A stretch of 64,000 bases of DNA, taken from contig NZ_WBKT01000002.1 in assembly GCF_008868175.1 (NCBI RefSeq), forward strand, positions 53,886 through 117,885, in the 5' to 3' direction. This document shows, piece after piece, positions 52,246 through 62,384 of this stretch; positions within the stretch are counted from its first letter, which is position 1, and each line of letters opens with the position of its first letter. The translations under genes and the position numbers were made by a program. A model generated the notes under the pieces. It worked only from the letters and a program-made list of their open reading frames with translations. It was not told the DNA's origin and did no database searches. The DNA comes from Micromonospora sp. AMSO31t. GTDB lineage: Bacteria; Actinomycetota; Actinomycetes; Mycobacteriales; Micromonosporaceae.

Positions 52246-52293
52246 CGTTCCTCCTCCGCAGCGCCTCGGCAGCACGCATACGTTGGCGATGCC

Positions 52294-52550
52294 ATGTCGT
52301 CAGCACGCTCGGACTGGGTCCGCAACGGCCTGGACGTGAGCGTTCTCCCCGATTCCGCCGTGACCGGGCTCACCGACCTGGCCGTCATCGCGGGCGACGC
52401 CGACGATCTGATCCTGCCCGTGTCCATCGCCACCGCCACCGCGAGGATGCGGTCCACCGCCGCGTCCGCCCGGATCGGCGAGATCCAGGCGCTGCGCGCC
52501 GTCCACCCGCACGACCGTCGGCGTCACCACGGGCGATGTCGGCCGCCCGC
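52294..52550 (+). pseudogene. Unrecognised ORF fragment divergent from MFS gene
   Basis: From ATG 52294 the first 70 codons read like genuine protein (MSSARSDWVRNGLDVSVLPD; GLTDLAVIAGDADDLILPVS; ARMRSTAASARIGEIQALRA), then degrade to arginine-rich sequence after 52510. The place, divergent from a transporter with 48 bp between starts, suggests the stump of a regulator, but no HTH is visible. Between 52551 and 52976 nothing was recognised. Confidence 0.3.
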
Positions 52551-52976
52551 ATCGAGCAACGGCCGAATCGAGAAACGGGCGAGGTTGGGGCATGCCCCGT
52601 TGCGAAAAGCGTCGATCCTCCGGAGCCGCATTCCGGAGCGCGTCGAGTTGCCGCCGCGACCATCGTCCCCACCTCCAACGCGCGGGCTACCCGCACCCGC
52701 GCCCTCTACGCTTCCCCTGCCCGCTTTCGCGGAAAGTGCCTGCGACAGCTGGACCCCGCCGCGGGCGAGGCCATGGGCGTCACGGGCCTTGATGCCGTCT
52801 GGGTTGAAGCCAGCGGGGGCGCGGTCGGCGGCGGAGTGCCCCGCTCCACCCAGCGAGGGTTGGGTTTCCGGCTGGTCAGCCGGGGTTGGCTGGGATCGTA
52901 GAGGGCGTCGAAGGCGGCTGGTGGTAGGTCCGCGGGCCGCTGTGCGTCCGGTCTCGAGACAGCTGAGGGCGAGGGA

Positions 52977-54008
52977 TCAGGCTGTGCTCGACCGGGCCCA
53001 CAGATCGATGCCGGACTCCGTCGCGTACTTGTCGATCTCGGCCAGCTCGTCGTCGGTGAACGCGGTGTTCTCCAGTGCCGCCACGTTCGCCTCCAGCTGT
53101 GCCACGCTGCTGGCGCCGAGCACCGTCGAGGTCATCCGCGGGTCGTGCAGGGTCCAGGCGATCGCCATTTGCGCGAGGCTCTGCCCGCGCCGCGCCGCGA
53201 TGGCGTTCAGCGCCCGCACCTTGGCGAGGTTCTCCTCCGTCAGCCACTCTGGGGACAGGGAACTCTGCGTGCTGGCCCGCGAGTTCTCGGGCACGCCGTT
53301 CAGGTAGCGGTCGGTCAGCATCCCCTGTGCCAGCGGGGAGAAGCCGATGCACCCGATGCCTTCGCGCTCCAGCACGTCCAGTAGGCCGTTCTCGATCCAC
53401 CGGTTCAACATCGAGTACGACGGCTGGTGGATCAGCAGCGGCGTACCGAGGTCGCGGAGGATTGCCGCGGCCTCGGCGGTCCTTGCCGGGGAGTAGGAGG
53501 AGATGCCGACGTACAGGGCCTTGCCGGCTCGCACCGCCGCGTCCAACGCACCCATGGTCTCTTCCAGGGGGGTGTCGGGATCGAGCCGGTGGGAGTAGTA
53601 AATGTCGACGTAGTCCAGGCGCATCCGCCTGAGCGACTGGTCCAGCGAGGCGGTCAGGTACTTGCGCGAGCCCCACTCGCCGTACGGCCCGGGCCACATG
53701 TCGTAGCCGGCCTTGGTGGAGATGACCAGCTCGTCGCGGTACGGCCGGAAGTCGGTGGCCAGGATGCGGCCGAAGTTCTCTTCGGCCGAGCCGTACGGCG
53801 GGCCGTAGTTGTTGGCGAGGTCGAAGTGGGTTATGCCGAGGTCGAAGCCGCGGCGGAGGATGGCGCGCTGGGTATCGAGAGGCCGGTTGCCGCCGAAGTT
53901 GTGCCACAGACCGAGCGACACGGCGGGCAGCTTCAGGCCGCTGCGGCCACACCGACGGTATTCCATGGTGCCGTACCGGTCTGGCTCGGCGATGTAGCTG
54001 GTACTCAC
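52977..54008 (-). CDS. Aldo/keto reductase, YghZ-like
   Basis: A 343-aa NADPH-dependent reductase of the L-glyceraldehyde-3-phosphate reductase (AKR14) type. TIM-barrel motifs: SLGLWHNFGGNRPLD, HFDLANNYGPPYGSAEENFG (catalytic Asp and Tyr), ISTKAGYDMWPGPYGEWGSR (Lys), DYVDIYYSHRLDPDTPLEET (His), and cofactor binding SPLAQGMLTDRYL and TSTVLGASSVAQLEANV. Start GTG 54008 with AAGGAG upstream. Likely detoxifies short aldehydes such as methylglyoxal. Confidence 0.92.
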   Translation of the reverse strand: MSTSYIAEPDRYGTMEYRRCGRSGLKLPAVSLGLWHNFGGNRPLDTQRAILRRGFDLGITHFDLANNYGPPYGSAEENFGRILATDFRPYRDELVISTKAGYDMWPGPYGEWGSRKYLTASLDQSLRRMRLDYVDIYYSHRLDPDTPLEETMGALDAAVRAGKALYVGISSYSPARTAEAAAILRDLGTPLLIHQPSYSMLNRWIENGLLDVLEREGIGCIGFSPLAQGMLTDRYLNGVPENSRASTQSSLSPEWLTEENLAKVRALNAIAARRGQSLAQMAIAWTLHDPRMTSTVLGASSVAQLEANVAALENTAFTDDELAEIDKYATESGIDLWARSSTA

Positions 54009-54086
54009 GGCACTCCTTCGTGTGAGCGTAATGTGACGGCGGCGATACCCGTCGCCATCGCGAACATGCGCGGTGGGCCGGGACTG

Positions 54087-54941
54087 TCAGTCGAGGCTGG
54101 CCAGGTCCTCCGTGGTGAGGTTCAGCTCGGGCGCCTGTGCGGAGTCGAGGATGGTCTCCGGGCGGCTGGCGCCGGGGATTGGAATGACCCTCGGGGACTT
54201 GGCAAGGTGCCAGGCGAGGCAGACGCGCTGCGGGCTCACGCCGTGCCGTTCGGCGATCATGGTGAAGGCGGCGGCGTGGCCGCCCAGCTGGTCGGCGCGG
54301 CCGATACCACCCAGGGGCGACCAGGGCAGGAAGGCGATGCCGAGCTGGTCGCAGAGCTCCAGCTCGGGCTCGGAGGACCGGAAGGCCGGCGAGAACTGGT
54401 TCTGCACCGAGACGAGTCGGCCGCCGAGAATCTCCTGGGCCTGGCGGATCTGCTCCGGGTTGGCGTTGGAGATCCCGGCCATGCGGATCTTGCCGGCGTC
54501 CAGCAGGTCGCGGACGGCGCCGAGGGACTCGGCGTACGGGACCTTCGGATCCGGGCGGTGGTGCTGGTAGAGGCCGATGGCCTCAATGCCGAGGCGCTTG
54601 AGAGACGCCTCACAGGCCCGCTTGAGGTAGTCCCGCGAGCCGTTGATGGTCCATGTGCCGTCGCCGGGGCGCAGGTGCCCACCCTTGGTGGCGACCAGCA
54701 CATTCGATGTGTCGCCGCCGTAGGTGGCCAGCGCGCGGGCGATCAGCGACTCGTTGTGGCCGACCTCGTCAGCGTGCAGGTGGTAGGCGTCGGCGGTGTC
54801 GATCAAGGTGATGCCGGCATCCAGGGCGGCGTGGATGGTACGGATCGAGCGCTCCTCGTCCGGACGACCCTCGATCGACATCGGCATGCCACCGAGACCG
54901 ATCGCGCTCACAGGAACGTCACCGATGCGGCGGCTTTGCAT
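54087..54941 (-). CDS. Aldo/keto reductase
   Basis: A 284-aa aldo/keto reductase from ATG 54941 (GAGGAGGT 10 bp upstream). Catalytic tetrad: Asp and Tyr in LIDTADAYHLHADEVGHNES, Lys in VLVATKGGHLRPGDG, His in LYQHHRPDPKVP. C-terminal cofactor loop: RVIPIPGASRPETILDSAQ. Divergent from the LysR gene and followed at 78 bp by the YghZ-like reductase on the same strand; the pair is probably LysR-controlled. Confidence 0.92.
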   Translation of the reverse strand: MQSRRIGDVPVSAIGLGGMPMSIEGRPDEERSIRTIHAALDAGITLIDTADAYHLHADEVGHNESLIARALATYGGDTSNVLVATKGGHLRPGDGTWTINGSRDYLKRACEASLKRLGIEAIGLYQHHRPDPKVPYAESLGAVRDLLDAGKIRMAGISNANPEQIRQAQEILGGRLVSVQNQFSPAFRSSEPELELCDQLGIAFLPWSPLGGIGRADQLGGHAAAFTMIAERHGVSPQRVCLAWHLAKSPRVIPIPGASRPETILDSAQAPELNLTTEDLASLD

Positions 54942-55039
54942 GGCACAGACCTCCTCGTCACGGATCCCGCACGCACGGGACCCGGCCTCCACCCTGGTAC
55001 CGAGCGGGCCGCTCGTCCAACAGAAGAAACAGCTCGAAA

Positions 55040-55058
55040 TCAGCACGTAGACTGCTGA
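55040..55058. promoter_or_regulatory. LysR-type operator candidate
   Basis: TCAGCA-CGTAGAC-TGCTGA is a perfect 6-bp inverted repeat with a 7-bp spacer and fits the T-N11-A rule. It ends 3 bp before the LysR ATG and lies in the 120-bp region shared with the divergent aldo/keto reductase, where autoregulation is expected. Confidence 0.6.
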
Positions 55059-55061
55059 ATC

Positions 55062-55949
55062 ATGGAGTTACGGCACCTGGAGTACTTCGTCGCGGTCGCG
55101 GAGGAACGCCATTTCACCCGCGCGGCGGAACGGATGCGGATGGCGCAGTCCGGATTGTCCGCCGCCATCCGCTCCCTGGAGCGGGACCTGGACGCCGAAC
55201 TGTTCGTGCGCAGCACCCGGCGGGTGGAGCTGACCGACGCGGGGCGGGCGCTACTGGTGGAGGCGCATCGGACGCTGGCCAGCGCAATGGCGGCCCGCGA
55301 CGCGGTGGCCGCCGTACGCGGGCTCCTGCGGGGCAGCCTCACCGTCGGCTCCGAGCAGTGTCTGGGCGTCATCGATCTGCCGCCCTTGCTGGCGTCGTTT
55401 CGACGGGCCCATCCCGGCGTGGAGATCCGGCTGCGCTACGCCGGCTCTGGCCAGATCACTGAGCAGATCCGGCAGGGCCGGCTCAACGTCGGCTTCGTCG
55501 CGCTGCCCGGCCCACCGCCAGACGGCGTACGCCTGCTGCCGCTGGCCGCCGAGAAGATGGTCCTGCTCTGCCACCCCGGGCACCGGCTCGCCCAGCGGGA
55601 CAACGTCGACCTGGAGGCGCTCCTCGACGAGGACTTCGTCGACTTCAGCACCGATTGGGGCGCTCGGCGCGTGAATGACCAGATGTTCGCCCGCGCGGAG
55701 GCCGAGCGCCAGATCTCGGTCGAGGTCAATGACGTGCACACCCTGCTCGACTTCGTCCACCAGGGGTTGGGTGTCGCGCTGGTGCCGGCCCCGGTGACCC
55801 GCAAGCCCCACGCCAAAGGGCTGCACGTGGCCGCGTTCGCGGTGGAGAACGGTCCGAGCTGGCAGGTTTCGGTAGCCGTGGCGGCTGCCACGCCGCCCGG
55901 CCCGGCCACCAAGGAACTTCTCAGAATGGCTCTGCCCCACCACCGTTGA
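55062..55949 (+). CDS. LysR-family transcriptional regulator
   Basis: A 295-aa LysR regulator. The N-terminal winged HTH is MELRHLEYFVAVAEERHFTR, AAERMRMAQSGLSAAIRSLE and LDAELFVRSTRRVELTDAGR. The effector-binding domain starts near LRGSLTVGSEQCLGVIDLPP, with a typical hinge and the segment FVHQGLGVALVPAPV. It presumably senses a carbonyl compound or oxidative stress and controls the divergent aldo/keto reductases. Confidence 0.93.
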   Translation: MELRHLEYFVAVAEERHFTRAAERMRMAQSGLSAAIRSLERDLDAELFVRSTRRVELTDAGRALLVEAHRTLASAMAARDAVAAVRGLLRGSLTVGSEQCLGVIDLPPLLASFRRAHPGVEIRLRYAGSGQITEQIRQGRLNVGFVALPGPPPDGVRLLPLAAEKMVLLCHPGHRLAQRDNVDLEALLDEDFVDFSTDWGARRVNDQMFARAEAERQISVEVNDVHTLLDFVHQGLGVALVPAPVTRKPHAKGLHVAAFAVENGPSWQVSVAVAAATPPGPATKELLRMALPHHR

Positions 55950-56174
55950 CCGCGCCCGATCGAACGCGTTCGCACGTCGCCGATCACGGGGGCCGAGCGC
56001 CGCGGCGACCGCGGGGCCGATGAAGGAGAACGCTCGGGCAGGCGACCACGCGCGGAGCGGACGAGGCAGCCAGCGTCACGCGCGGCTGAGCCGCAGCGGT
56101 CCCCGAGACGACACCGGACGACGACGGCCGGGGCCGTGTTGCGTTCGTGCCGGCTTGGGCCTGTGTCGAAGTAG

Positions 56175-56255
56175 GCCACAGCCATTCGTTGATCGCCGCG
56201 ATGTGCTCGGTGGCTTCGTAGCGCACGGCGAGCCTGTCGAAGCGGGTGGCCACGG
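56175..56255 (-). mobile_element. IS5-type transposase tail
   Basis: Minus-strand VATRFDRLAVRYEATEHIAA, then INEWLWP is the standard C-terminus of IS5-group transposases (RYDKLAVRYxATVHIAAINEWL). Nothing else of the element remains; it sits 40 bp downstream of the third aldo/keto reductase. Confidence 0.65.
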
Positions 56256-56293
56256 CGCCGGCTCGCGCGGCAACGCCGGTGCGGCGTCGCTGT

Positions 56294-57265
<972 letters not shown>

Positions 57266-57491
57266 GAGATAACCCTTTGCTGGTCGGTTCCGAGGGTGGG
57301 GACCCGCCAGCGACATCAGGAAGATCCGGTCGAGGTAGCCAGGTTGTGTCGCACCCCGGGTGCACCACTGCCAGTCTCTCCGCCCGGCGGGGTGTGCCGG
57401 CCCCGTTTGGCGCAAACGATGCTGGCCGGTGGGCGCGAACATCGGTGACTGGTCAGTTTGCGCAGTTCGGTGGGTTGTATGACGCTTTTGA

Positions 57492-57551
57492 CTAGGAAAT
57501 GACCCTAGCAGGATCGCGACCGAAAACTGGTCACGGTGTTCATAAATGAAC
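57492..57551. promoter_or_regulatory. Two dyads upstream of aldo/keto reductase
   Basis: CTAGG-AAATGAC-CCTAG (57492-57508) and the perfect palindrome GTTCAT-AA-ATGAAC (57538-57551). ACTGGTCA also occurs twice nearby (about 57450 and 57525). They are 230-290 bp before the reductase start, far for an operator unless transcription begins upstream, so the assignment is tentative. Confidence 0.35.
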
Positions 57552-57561
57552 GTCATGATCG

Positions 57562-57838
57562 CCGCCGGGTCGGGTCGAGCTCCGCCGCGAAATACGCGCT
57601 CGCCGCCTTCAAGATCTCGTTCGCCCGCCGCCACCCAGCGACTTCCGTACGCAGCCGCCGATCTCCTCGACCATCTCGCTGGCGGCCGATCGGTGACGCT
57701 CACCCGCGTCAGCCTTAGCCTGCCGAAACCAGTTCGGCAACGCCTCATGATGCATGCCGAGCTGCTCGGCCAGACGCCGGATCACGGGCTTCGGGTCCGA
57801 CTCACGCTACAAGCGCACCGCGCGCTGACGTAGCTCGT
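57562..57838 (-). mobile_element. IS3-type OrfA remnant, copy 2
   Basis: Minus-strand [53 protein letters not shown] and SEMVEE, then a shift to [20 protein letters not shown] and [15 protein letters not shown]. This is nearly the whole OrfA of an IS3 element, with one stop and one frameshift. It resembles the fragment at 11981-12235. OrfB is missing. Confidence 0.75.
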
Positions 57839-57893
57839 CGGGGCCCCAACCCTGCCCATGTGCCGGCTTAACTGGCTCCACGAGGCATCTGGC

Positions 57894-58997
57894 TCATGAG
57901 GTGACCCCGAATCCGATGGCGAACGATACGACGATCGGGGCGCCGAGGCCGCCGAGAATCGCCGGGCTTTCAAGTCGTCGCCGCTGCGACACGACGCTGA
58001 GGCCCAGCACCACCAGCAGCACGGCCTGACTGACGTAGAGCCACGCCACCAGGGCTTCGTAGCCGGGCAGATCGTTTCCCGCAGACCATCCGGATCTGGG
58101 CAGGGCGGTGTATCCCAGCGTTAGGGCGGTGACCGCCAGCATGAGGACCCATACCGCACGGACCGACGAACTGACGCGCCTGTCCGCAGGGTTCGTAGGC
58201 CACGCCGGGCGGCAGAGTAATGCCATGGCCGCGGCGATCACGACGATGACAAGAGCCAGCAGACCGTAGCCTACGGCTCGATCGTCGCGCGGAGCGACCG
58301 CACCGAGCAGAACGATGTCAACGGTGCCCAGGGCGATCGCCGCGTGTAGTGCCCTGAGTCGGAGCAGGAGAGCGCGGTTATCCCAGAAATCGGGGGATTC
58401 GAGGCGGAGAGCGCCGAGGCCCGCCGGCGAGGCCTTGGCATTGGGCTGTCGCCACGCCCGACCTCCCAGCCACCAAACGATGGCGACGGCGGCGATCGGC
58501 ACCAGGGCCGAAGCCGCGAGTCGCTGGCCCGGCTGCCTTCCGATCAGCCACGACATCGGTGCGCGGTCCGCGGCGCAATGGGAGTAGCCGGCGCACTGCC
58601 AGGCGACGAGGTCGATCGCCACCCCGACCACCGCCAGCACGTACATCGCGGTCAGGCTGGCGGCCAGCAGCCGGCATACGGCTCGGGCGAGGCCCCCCGA
58701 CCCGGCCGGCGCTGGCGGTAGCATCCAGATCGCGACGTTGCTCAGCATGAATGGCAGCAGAAGCACGAACGAGAGGCTCCGGCTGGCCTTGCCGCCGGTC
58801 AGGTTGGCCCAGTGGTAGGTTTCGAGAATCACCCCACCCGGCTCTGGGGAAGCACGCCAATCAACCTTCGGGCGGAAGAAGCCGGCGTCCTTGTCGCCGG
58901 CGACCCTGGTCACGGTCGGCTGATAGAGAATCCGCTCCGCACTCGAGCCGCCGACGCCTGGTACCCGCAACTCGGTCGTGCCCACCGACACCGCCAT
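57894..58997 (-). CDS. Multi-pass membrane protein, probably C-terminally truncated
   Basis: A 367-aa protein with seven or more helices. It begins MAVSVGTTELRVPGVGGSSA, then VTRVAGDKDAGFFRPKVDWR and ILETYHWANLTGGKASRSLS. This start recalls large actinobacterial proteins that open with ELRVHGVSGTP and AGFYRP and carry a hydrolase-like region after the membrane part. Here translation stops soon after the last helix (VVSFAIGFGVTS), and an IS3 relic lies 55 bp downstream, so loss of the C-terminal part is likely. Function unknown. Confidence 0.65.
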   Translation of the reverse strand: MAVSVGTTELRVPGVGGSSAERILYQPTVTRVAGDKDAGFFRPKVDWRASPEPGGVILETYHWANLTGGKASRSLSFVLLLPFMLSNVAIWMLPPAPAGSGGLARAVCRLLAASLTAMYVLAVVGVAIDLVAWQCAGYSHCAADRAPMSWLIGRQPGQRLAASALVPIAAVAIVWWLGGRAWRQPNAKASPAGLGALRLESPDFWDNRALLLRLRALHAAIALGTVDIVLLGAVAPRDDRAVGYGLLALVIVVIAAAMALLCRPAWPTNPADRRVSSSVRAVWVLMLAVTALTLGYTALPRSGWSAGNDLPGYEALVAWLYVSQAVLLVVLGLSVVSQRRRLESPAILGGLGAPIVVSFAIGFGVTS

Positions 58998-59192
58998 CCC
59001 GTCGACTGTCGCCCGCGATTACCCGCGCCCGCGCAAAATGCACACGTCCAGCGCAGCGGCATGACAGTTCTTGGGAGAGCGGTCGTCACGATGTCGTGTT
59101 CGCGTCGCCTGCCTGCACCACGACGTCGGCGACGCCCACCACATCCTGTACTGGCACACTTCGCCGAAGTCGACCGTCTGGAAACGGCGTCG

Positions 59193-60368
59193 TCACGGGT
59201 GAAGGACCGCCTTGATCACCCCGTCCTCGCGGCGGTCGAAGCGTCGGTACAGGTCGGGCGCGTCGGAGAGGGTGCCGTGGTGGGTGACGATGACGCCGGG
59301 CCTGGCCCGGCCCGAGACGACCAGGTCTCGTAGCAGCCGGGTGTAGCGGCGGTCGTGGGTGCGGCCGAACCGGACCGCCACCCCTTTGCTGAACAGGGTT
59401 CCCCATGGCGCGGTCAGGTCTTCATGGGTGGTGGCGCCCGGGCGTGGGTGCAGGTCCTTGTCGGGGTACACGCCGGCAACGCCGATCGAGCCGGTCGGGT
59501 TGACCAGCCGGGCCGCGTCGGCGAGCACCTGGTTCGGCTGCTCCTGGCCCGGTTGCTCCCGGTCGCGGGCCTGGAATCCGACCGCGTCGATGACCTTGTC
59601 GACGCCCCCCAGCTTCTCTTCGCCAAGGGGCAGGCCGGCCCTCGCCCGGCTCTCGCGGATCTGCTCGACCGGGTCGCCGCGACGGAAGTCGATTGGGACC
59701 GCGCCGAGTTCGCCGGCCTTGTCCAGCCGGGCGTCGACGTAGTCCACGCAGTAGACGACGCGGGCACCCCGCAGCAGCGCCGAGTACGCGGCGAGCAGGC
59801 CGATGGTGCCGGCGCCGAAGACGGCCACGGTGTCGCCGGGTTCGACCTCGGCGAGGGTGGCGGCGGCGTGCCAGCCGGTGACGAACGCGTCGGCGAGCAG
59901 CACGAAGTCGTCCTCGTGCGCGTCGCCGGGCTCTCCGGGCACCGGTAGGCAGTTCGCGTCGGCCCAGGGCACGCGAAGCAGGTCGGCTTGGGCGCCGGGG
60001 TAGGGCCCCATCCCGGCGTAGCCGTAAGCGGCGCCCGGCCCCTCCGCTCGAGCCCGTAGACAGGCCGCGGACAGTCCTCGGGCGCACATCGCGCAGGTGC
60101 CGCAGAACAGGTGTGTAGGGATCACCACCCGCGTGCCCGGGCGGACGGTCTGCACGGCGCTACCCACCCGCTCCACCACGCCCAGCGGTTCGTGGCCGAG
60201 CACCAGGCCGGGGCTGGCTCCGGTCCGGCCGTCATACATGTGCAGGTCCGTGCCGCACAGGGCGCTGGAGGTGATCCGCACCAGCGCGTCGGTTTCCGCT
60301 TCCACCCTCGCGTCAGGGACCTCGCGCAACCCGACGGTCCGGACATCCTCGTAGACGACGGCTCTCAC
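59193..60368 (-). CDS. Zn-dependent alcohol dehydrogenase (glutathione-independent formaldehyde dehydrogenase type)
   Basis: A 391-aa medium-chain dehydrogenase. Catalytic zinc ligands: Cys in SSALCGTDLHMYDG (about 38) and His-Glu in LVLGHEPLGVVE (about 60). The structural zinc loop is FCGTCAMCARGLSAACL. The Rossmann motif is VAVFGAGTIGLLAAYSALLR. The segment LPLGEEKLGGVDKVIDAVGF and the long C-terminal region are typical of the FdhA/PFDH group. GTG 60368 overlaps the YoaK-like stop (GTGA), so the two are coupled. A short relic of a relative lies at 33655. Confidence 0.93.
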   Translation of the reverse strand: MRAVVYEDVRTVGLREVPDARVEAETDALVRITSSALCGTDLHMYDGRTGASPGLVLGHEPLGVVERVGSAVQTVRPGTRVVIPTHLFCGTCAMCARGLSAACLRARAEGPGAAYGYAGMGPYPGAQADLLRVPWADANCLPVPGEPGDAHEDDFVLLADAFVTGWHAAATLAEVEPGDTVAVFGAGTIGLLAAYSALLRGARVVYCVDYVDARLDKAGELGAVPIDFRRGDPVEQIRESRARAGLPLGEEKLGGVDKVIDAVGFQARDREQPGQEQPNQVLADAARLVNPTGSIGVAGVYPDKDLHPRPGATTHEDLTAPWGTLFSKGVAVRFGRTHDRRYTRLLRDLVVSGRARPGVIVTHHGTLSDAPDLYRRFDRREDGVIKAVLHP

Positions 60369-61144
60369 TCGTTCCCCCTCCGGTCGGTGATCCGGGCCGT
60401 CCGACGCGCCAAACCGGCGGCGACGACTACGACACCGGCAACCAATGCCGCCGCCAGGGCCGGCGCCCACAGCGGCGCGACGCGCAGCGTCAACGCGCCG
60501 AGCACGGCGCCGCCCAGCAGCGCCAGCAGCCGGGCAACCCCACCGCCGCCACCGGCCAGGCGGTGCGGGTCGAGCACGACGCCCCGGACCACGTCGGTCA
60601 GCGAGCCGGTCAGGTATGTCGTCGAGGCGCCCCGAACCCCGAAGCCGATGGTGACGATGCTCTGCATCCCGCTTGCCATCGAGGCGCAGCCGAGCAGTGC
60701 CAGCCCGTCGGCGTACCCGGGGCGCCCTCCGGCACTGAACCAGCCCACCGCGACACCGGCCAGCAGCACCGCCTCAGCCGCTGCGACGACTCCCGTACGC
60801 CGGTGCCAGCCTGCCACGACGCGACGCAGCGCGAGCGTGCCGACAGCCACGCCCAGCGCGTAGCCGCCGACCGCGATCGCCCCGCCCGCCAACACCTTTG
60901 CCTGCGCCGTAGCGATCGCGTGGCCGAACTGCACCAGGTTGCCGGTGATCACGCTGGCGAAGTATCCGCCGAGCCGGGTCAGGCAGAACACGTCGAGGCA
61001 GCCCGACGCGGCGGCAAGCGCCACCAGCAGCCGGACCACCAGTGGCCTGGACAGGACGGCTTCCCCGGCTGCGTGCCCGACCCCGGATGTCACTCGTACG
61101 ACCGCCCTCCTCGCCTCGTCATGGCTGACGGACGGCAACGACAC
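60365..61144 (-). CDS. YoaK/DUF1275-family membrane protein
   Basis: A 259-aa protein with six helices. The DUF1275 signature is present: ASGCLDVFCLTRLGGYFASV, ITGNLVQFGHAIA, GGYALGVAVGTLALRRVVAG, ASMASGMQSIVTIGFGVRGA and STTYLTGSLTDVVRGV. The role is unknown, although the family is often near redox enzymes. Start GTG 61144. Co-translated with the alcohol dehydrogenase, which suggests transport of an aldehyde, alcohol or related metabolite (inference). Confidence 0.88.
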   Translation of the reverse strand: MSLPSVSHDEARRAVVRVTSGVGHAAGEAVLSRPLVVRLLVALAAASGCLDVFCLTRLGGYFASVITGNLVQFGHAIATAQAKVLAGGAIAVGGYALGVAVGTLALRRVVAGWHRRTGVVAAAEAVLLAGVAVGWFSAGGRPGYADGLALLGCASMASGMQSIVTIGFGVRGASTTYLTGSLTDVVRGVVLDPHRLAGGGGGVARLLALLGGAVLGALTLRVAPLWAPALAAALVAGVVVVAAGLARRTARITDRRGNE

Positions 61145-61563
61145 TTCCCGCGCTCGCGCGGATCATGCCGCCTGCCGAACGTCTCTGGGAGGGGTGCTGG
61201 TTGACGAGGTAGTCACTGAAGTCCGGGCAACCCAGCAGGGGCGCGTGCCGTCGAGGAGCCCGCGCTCCACACCCGGGTACCGCTCGGCGGCCAGCTTGTC
61301 GGCCCCGGGAAGCCGGTCGACGTCCACCTCACACAGCGCCAGGTCACGTCCCTGGTGGGGAGAGAGTCCCGACGGGGGCGGGTGATTGACCGGAATGGGG
61401 GATACGTGGGCCGGGCGACCTCGGATCGCTGTCGATTACCGCCACTTCCGTGTCTCCAACCGCATACGCTTCGTTTTGGGCCCGCCCGTTCGCCCGGCTG
61501 CCGAACCCGGCTGGTGAGCTGTCGAGCAGCGGCCCGGACGGGGGAAGACACGAAGGGGACAGC
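61145..61563. other. Intergenic stretch between YoaK-like and Dps genes
   Basis: 419 bp of divergent promoter space. A minus-strand run at about 61350-61200 (LALCEVDVDRLPGADKLAAE, then RYPGVERGLLDGTRPCW) reads like a protein relic but was not recognised. The Dps promoter should lie at about 61430-61550. Confidence 0.45.
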
Positions 61564-62139
61564 ATGTCGCAGCAGAAGGTTCCGTCGGACAGCCAGCCGC
61601 TGCTGCACCAGCACGGCCGCGAGATCCAGGCATTCGGAACCGTGCGGCAGCTCCCGATCGGCCTTTCCCATGACGCGCGGATGTACTCGTGCGAGCGGTT
61701 GAACAAGATCCTCGCCGATACCCGGATTCTTCACTCGCTCTACAAGAAGCACCACTGGCTCATGCGGGGTCCGACCTTCTACCAGCTTCATCTGCTGCTG
61801 GACAAGCACGCCGACGAACAGCTGGAACTAGTCGACATGGTTGCCGAACGTATTCAGACGCTCGGCGGCATCGCGGTGGGGGATCCGCGTCACGTCGCGG
61901 AACTGACGAAGGTGCCACGCCCGCCCGACGGCGCCGAGGAAGTGCCCGCGATGCTCTCGCGCCTGCTGGAGGCGCACGAGCTGATCCTCGACGACGCGCA
62001 CGACGCCGCGGCGCGGGTGGCAGAGGGCGGCGACGACGGAAGCAACGACATGCTGGTGTCCAACGTGATCCGCACCAACGAACTCCAGACGTGGTTCATC
62101 GCCGAGCACCTCGTCGACACCCCCATCGTCCGGGTCTAG
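61564..62139 (+). CDS. Dps-family ferritin-like DNA-protection protein
   Basis: A 191-aa Dps/ferritin-like protein from ATG 61564 (AAGGGG upstream). The inter-subunit ferroxidase centre is visible: His in HSLYKKHHWLMRGPTFYQLH, then the Asp/Glu ligands in LDKHADEQLELVDMVAERIQ. A flexible N-terminal extension of about 45 residues (LLHQHGREIQAFGTVRQLPI) may bind DNA. It forms 12-mers that oxidise and store iron and protect DNA in starvation or peroxide stress. Confidence 0.92.
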   Translation: MSQQKVPSDSQPLLHQHGREIQAFGTVRQLPIGLSHDARMYSCERLNKILADTRILHSLYKKHHWLMRGPTFYQLHLLLDKHADEQLELVDMVAERIQTLGGIAVGDPRHVAELTKVPRPPDGAEEVPAMLSRLLEAHELILDDAHDAAARVAEGGDDGSNDMLVSNVIRTNELQTWFIAEHLVDTPIVRV

Positions 62140-62384
62140 CGAACGATCGCCACTGCGGATGCCGATCCAGCAGGCCGGCGGCACCCCAGAGCATCCCTCG
62201 GCCACCACCCATGACTCTCGACACCGGCCGCGGCAGGCGACGCTGCCCGAAAAGGAACCCCAGCTGGCTGGCGCTCGCTCCGCAACGGCGGTGTGTGTGG
62301 TCGCAGGCGGCGAGCAGGCTTGCGTCGGCCGGCGACACATCCGGCTTCCGCGTACTGAAACATCAACATCGCAGGGAGACGACA

